9,092 nucleotides of DNA, from positions 1 to 9,092 of the forward strand of contig CACAUH010000057.1 of assembly GCA_902535565.1 (NCBI GenBank). Direction: 5' to 3'. Position numbers and translations under genes: made by a program. Below the pieces are notes generated by a model, which saw nothing but the letters and a program-made list of their open reading frames with translations, was not told where the DNA came from and did not search any database. Below, one piece after another: positions 6,889 through 9,092 of this stretch. The stretch is from an uncultured Bacteroidota bacterium (GTDB lineage Bacteria; Bacteroidota; Bacteroidia; Flavobacteriales; UA16). The stretch's first letter is position 1. Each line of letters starts with the position of its first letter.

Positions 6889-8066
6889 ACTGGAAATCCC
6901 TCATCTTCCCGGTGGTGTCTGTCCTCCTCTTTTCCGCTTGTGGAGGAGAAGAGCCCCAATCACCAGCTGAATTTCGCTTCTCCAACGACAGGACCGCATT
7001 CGAAAACGAAGCCAACTCCACGTTTTCGTTCGATGTCCGCATCGACGAGGCCAAAGCGACTGAAGTCCGGGTTCAGTATGCCACCGCGGATGGAACCGCC
7101 CTGGCAGGCGAAGACTACATCGCTGCATCCGGATCTGTGGTCTTCGCACCTGGAGAAACCAAGAAAACCATCGATGTCAGCATCATCGTGGACGAGTGGC
7201 TCGAACCCGATGAATTTTTTATCGTGTCTCTCAGTGCTCCGGAAGGCGGGTATTTGCGCGACAATATTCAAGAAGCCGTTGGCACCATCCGAAACGACGA
7301 CACGAGCATCCAAATCAGTGATGAAGGCTACACCACACCAGACAGCTACCCTGGGATGACCTTGGTCTGGGGCGATGAGTTTGAAACAGCGGGCGCACCG
7401 GACCCTTCAAAGTGGACATACGACCTGGGCAATGGAAGCTGGGGCTGGGGCAACAACGAACTCCAGAACTACACCAGCAGCCCAGAAAATGTCACCGTGC
7501 AGGACGGACGTTTGTACATCTTCGCGCGAAACGAAGGCGGCTATACCTCAGCCAGGGTAAAGACACAAGGCATTTTCGACTTCCAGTACGGACGGGTGGA
7601 CATCCGGGCCATCCTCCCCATCGGACAGGGCATCTGGCCGGCACTGTGGATGCTCGGTTCCGACATCACCACAGTGGGCTGGCCCGCCTGCGGAGAAATC
7701 GACATCATGGAACTCGTCGGACACCAACCGCGTCTGGTACACGGCACCGTCCACTGGGGCCCAAACAATGCTGAGCGCCAATACAACGGTGTCATTGCGC
7801 CAGCCCTAGAATTCCCAGAAACCTTTGCAGACGAATTCCACGTTTTCTCTCTGGAATGGCAGGAAGACGAAATCAAGCTCCTTCTCGACGATCAGCACTA
7901 CCATACCATCACCCCTGCCAACATGAACGGGTATGAGTACCCATTCAACGACGCGTTCTTCTTCATCATGAACGTGGCCATCGGCGGCAATTGGCCGGGT
8001 GATCCAGACGACACCACACCCTTCCCCGGTTTCATGGCGGTCGATTACATCCGCGTCTTCCAGTAA
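6885..8066 (+). CDS. GH16 family endo-beta-1,3-glucanase (laminarinase-like) lipoprotein with N-terminal Calx-beta domain
   Basis: GH16 enzymes hydrolyse beta-glucans with retention. The 393-residue product has a lipobox (LFSAC, Cys19) followed by GGEE, so it is probably a surface lipoprotein. A Calx-beta domain spans about 30-137 (FSFDVRIDEAKATEVRVQYA; TADGTALAGEDYIAASGSVV; DEWLEPDEFFIVSLSAP; GTIRNDD). The GH16 domain covers about 155-393: LVWGDEF, WTYDLGNGSWGWGNNELQNY, GRVDIRA, GIWPALWMLG, then the active site GEIDIMELVG with predicted nucleophile Glu271, Asp273 and acid/base Glu276. It closes with FFFIMNVAIGGNWPG and MAVDYIRVFQ. The Trp-rich NGxWGWGNNELQ stretch and the extra residue in E-I-D-I-M-E favour the laminarinase-type subfamily (GH16_3), though lichenan or mixed-linkage activity is not excluded. 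There is no T9SS tail. It is the last gene before a terminator and overlaps its upstream neighbour by ATGA. Confidence 0.95.
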   Translation: MNWKSLIFPVVSVLLFSACGGEEPQSPAEFRFSNDRTAFENEANSTFSFDVRIDEAKATEVRVQYATADGTALAGEDYIAASGSVVFAPGETKKTIDVSIIVDEWLEPDEFFIVSLSAPEGGYLRDNIQEAVGTIRNDDTSIQISDEGYTTPDSYPGMTLVWGDEFETAGAPDPSKWTYDLGNGSWGWGNNELQNYTSSPENVTVQDGRLYIFARNEGGYTSARVKTQGIFDFQYGRVDIRAILPIGQGIWPALWMLGSDITTVGWPACGEIDIMELVGHQPRLVHGTVHWGPNNAERQYNGVIAPALEFPETFADEFHVFSLEWQEDEIKLLLDDQHYHTITPANMNGYEYPFNDAFFFIMNVAIGGNWPGDPDDTTPFPGFMAVDYIRVFQ

Positions 8067-8090
8067 TGTGAGATCGCCCCATCTCTTCCC

Positions 8091-8125
8091 AAAAAGCCCT
8101 GTTGATTCACATCACAGGGCTTTTT
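8091..8125 (+). terminator. Rho-independent terminator, possibly bidirectional, closing the PUL
   Basis: A perfect 12-bp inverted repeat: AAAAAGCCCTGT (8091-8102) pairs with ACAGGGCTTTTT (8114-8125). With one bulged base the stem can extend inward (TGAT with ATCA) to a four-base loop. The T run on the 3' arm follows a GC-rich core, and the matching A run on the 5' arm would also end transcription on the minus strand. It lies 24 bases after the GH16 stop. Confidence 0.9.
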
Positions 8126-8190
8126 ACTTGGGCAACGCCAGCGAAATGGATGGCCCATCACGCCTGTTCAAACCTTGCCCTCGTTAAATT

Positions 8191-8391
8191 ATGGATATGA
8201 ATTCTACCTATTCTTGCGGACAATGTGGAATGTCGGTCAACGCCCAATGCGGAAGTTGCGATGTGCCGTTGGAGAACGGACACATCGAATTGCAAGATGG
8301 GACAAGCGTTCAAGTGTCCAAGTGTCCGTCCTGCGAGGGCAAGATCAAGTCACCGCAGTGCTGTGGCGAAGACATGACCTGCACCGCCTGA
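8191..8391 (+). CDS. Small cysteine-rich zinc-ribbon-like protein of unknown function
   Basis: A 66-residue protein with no signal peptide, so probably cytoplasmic. Nine cysteines fall as C9-x2-C12, C20-x2-C23, C45-x2-C48 and C57-C58...C64. The YSCGQCGM and KCPSCEGKIKSPQCCGEDM knuckles resemble zinc ribbons or rubredoxin-like metal sites, and the symmetry suggests two metal sites. I recall comparable short proteins as conserved hypotheticals in flavobacteria but know no tested function. An in-frame TAA at 8185-8187 limits the start to ATG 8191 or ATG 8197. I chose 8191, and the second gives MNSTYSCGQC, equally plausible. The gene lies after the PUL terminator and overlaps or abuts the PNGase F-like gene, so the two may be co-transcribed. 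Metal binding is inferred from the cysteine spacing. Confidence 0.75.
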   Translation: MDMNSTYSCGQCGMSVNAQCGSCDVPLENGHIELQDGTSVQVSKCPSCEGKIKSPQCCGEDMTCTA

Positions 8392-9092
8392 GCCTGCGCG
8401 CTCTAACCCAAATAATCTGCTGTGCTGCAGCGGTTGTTCTGCTGAGCGCGTGCGGAAATCCGCACCCTCCTGCTCTGGGAGATCACACTGTTTTCCTGTG
8501 GCGTGGAGACACCCTCGACTTTGTTCCGGGACGAGATGCTGACACCTTCCCCTCTCCTGCTGGCGATTACCGCCTTGACGCCGGTCGCATTCGCTTGAGG
8601 CCCGTCTCATTGCCGCCGAGACAGCGCCGCTGCGACATTGCCTTGAATGTCACCCTGACCTCCGCCGGTGATCCTTGGGACAAAAGCGGCACCGTCTTCG
8701 CTTTTGCAGATGGGGCCGGCAGAGATTTTCTCCAGCGCATGCAACAAGGAGGTGATGCCGATACCGCGACCTTCGCGGGAATTAAAACCTCAGGCATCCG
8801 GGAACCTGCCACCGAGCTCCTCCGCTTTATCACCCCCTTTGGTGTTGGTCATTTCAGTCACACGGAACGGGCGCAAGACTATAAACCTGAATCAGTCGGC
8901 GCGTGGGCAGACAGCGTTCAATGGAGCGGCGACCTCTCCGACATGCAGTCTTGGCTCACGGATGCAGACACCCTATGGATCGGAGTCTACATCGACACAT
9001 GGACAGATGAAGGCTATGTCTTGAGTGCGCAACTCACCATAAAAGAGAGTTCTCTAGCCTGCGACGTCCCCACAAACCGGCAAACCCTCCCC
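8358..9092 (+). CDS. PNGase F N-domain-like lipoprotein (3'-truncated, no ATG start)
   Basis: This frame stays open for 245 codons to the window end. It encodes a lipoprotein signal (CCAAAVVLLSAC, then GNPH) and a domain that I match from memory to the N-terminal domain of Elizabethkingia PNGase F, an enzyme that releases N-glycans from asparagine. Matches: RRCDIALNVTLTSAGDPWD with CPNKTCDEWD; ELLRFITPFGVG with GRFITPYWVG; LWIGVYIDTWTDEGYVLSAQ with LKIYTETWLAKGREYSVD. Asp108 aligns with catalytic Asp60, while Asp213 stands where PNGase F has Glu118. The Glu206 region lies beyond the window. No ATG fits: GTG 8358 gives a 31-residue signal peptide and overlaps the zinc-ribbon gene by 34 bases. 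CTG 8388, in a CTGA junction with that gene's stop, gives a more usual 21-residue signal peptide. The spacing between the two acidic sites is about 105 residues against 58 in PNGase F, so there is an insertion. The activity is unproven. Confidence 0.72.
   Translation, partial: MLWRRHDLHRLSLRALTQIICCAAAVVLLSACGNPHPPALGDHTVFLWRGDTLDFVPGRDADTFPSPAGDYRLDAGRIRLRPVSLPPRQRRCDIALNVTLTSAGDPWDKSGTVFAFADGAGRDFLQRMQQGGDADTATFAGIKTSGIREPATELLRFITPFGVGHFSHTERAQDYKPESVGAWADSVQWSGDLSDMQSWLTDADTLWIGVYIDTWTDEGYVLSAQLTIKESSLACDVPTNRQTLP

Noticed and set aside
8067..8190. A small RNA or riboswitch in the gap after the GH16 gene
   Set aside because: The only strong structure is the terminator hairpin at 8091-8125. 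The rest shows no conserved element that I recognise.
8171..8192. A Bacteroidota-type promoter (TTG ... TAAATTATG) before the zinc-ribbon gene
   Set aside because: The -7-like element only loosely fits TAnnTTTG and overlaps the start codon, leaving no leader, so it cannot serve the 8191 start convincingly.
8668..9024. A 118-codon + strand frame starting with ATC-like text inside the PNGase F-like gene
   Set aside because: It is in a different frame from the lipobox and the FITPF/WD/DTW motifs and yields Ser/Pro-rich low-information protein typical of an out-of-frame shadow.

Overview
The window reads as a Bacteroidota chromosome segment, most likely from a marine Flavobacteriales-type lineage that is GC-rich for the phylum. 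Three things support this. There is a SusC/SusD pair in which SusD ends in the characteristic ITQNPGY-like tail. A type IX secretion (T9SS) C-terminal sorting domain is present. Several lipoproteins have short lipobox signal peptides, and Shine-Dalgarno sites are not obvious. All genes I accept are on the + strand; the minus strand holds only shadow frames.

Layout. (1) 2-1363: the 3' part of a secreted multidomain protein. It has three copies of a beta-sandwich-like VTF-x-VDMSE repeat (the first cut by the window edge), a Kazal-type protease-inhibitor-like domain between copies 1 and 2, and a T9SS type A sorting domain. (2) 1384-4423: a SusC-family TonB-dependent transporter broken by a frameshift at about 4022. 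(3) 4436-6040: a SusD-family glycan-binding lipoprotein. (4) 6040-6888: a PKD-domain lipoprotein in the SusE/surface-glycan-binding position. (5) 6885-8066: a Calx-beta plus GH16 lipoprotein with an intact EIDIME catalytic motif. (6) 8091-8125: a strong hairpin terminator. (7) 8191-8391: a small cysteine-rich zinc-ribbon-like protein. (8) 8358 to the window end: the 5' part of a lipoprotein resembling the N-terminal domain of PNGase F (peptide-N-glycosidase F). It has no ATG start and is easy to miss.

Genes 2-5 form a compact polysaccharide utilisation locus (PUL) with gaps of 12, -1 and -4 bases, ending at the terminator. By family knowledge the GH16 protein would cut a beta-1,3-glucan (laminarin is the best guess) at the cell surface, the SusD and PKD lipoproteins would hold the glucan, and SusC would import oligosaccharides with TonB energy. 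Gene 1 lies 20 bases upstream of SusC on the same strand and may be part of the same unit, but it leaves the cell by a different route (T9SS). Genes 7-8 lie beyond the terminator and look like a separate transcription unit.

The points most worth checking are the SusC lesion, which can be explained exactly by a 14-base deletion between GATC repeats (or by an assembly error); the PNGase F-like gene with its CTGA junction and an apparent Glu-to-Asp change at one active-site position; and the Kazal domain inside a T9SS glycan-related protein. I found no wholly new system here, and no tRNA, rRNA, CRISPR array or insertion sequence.
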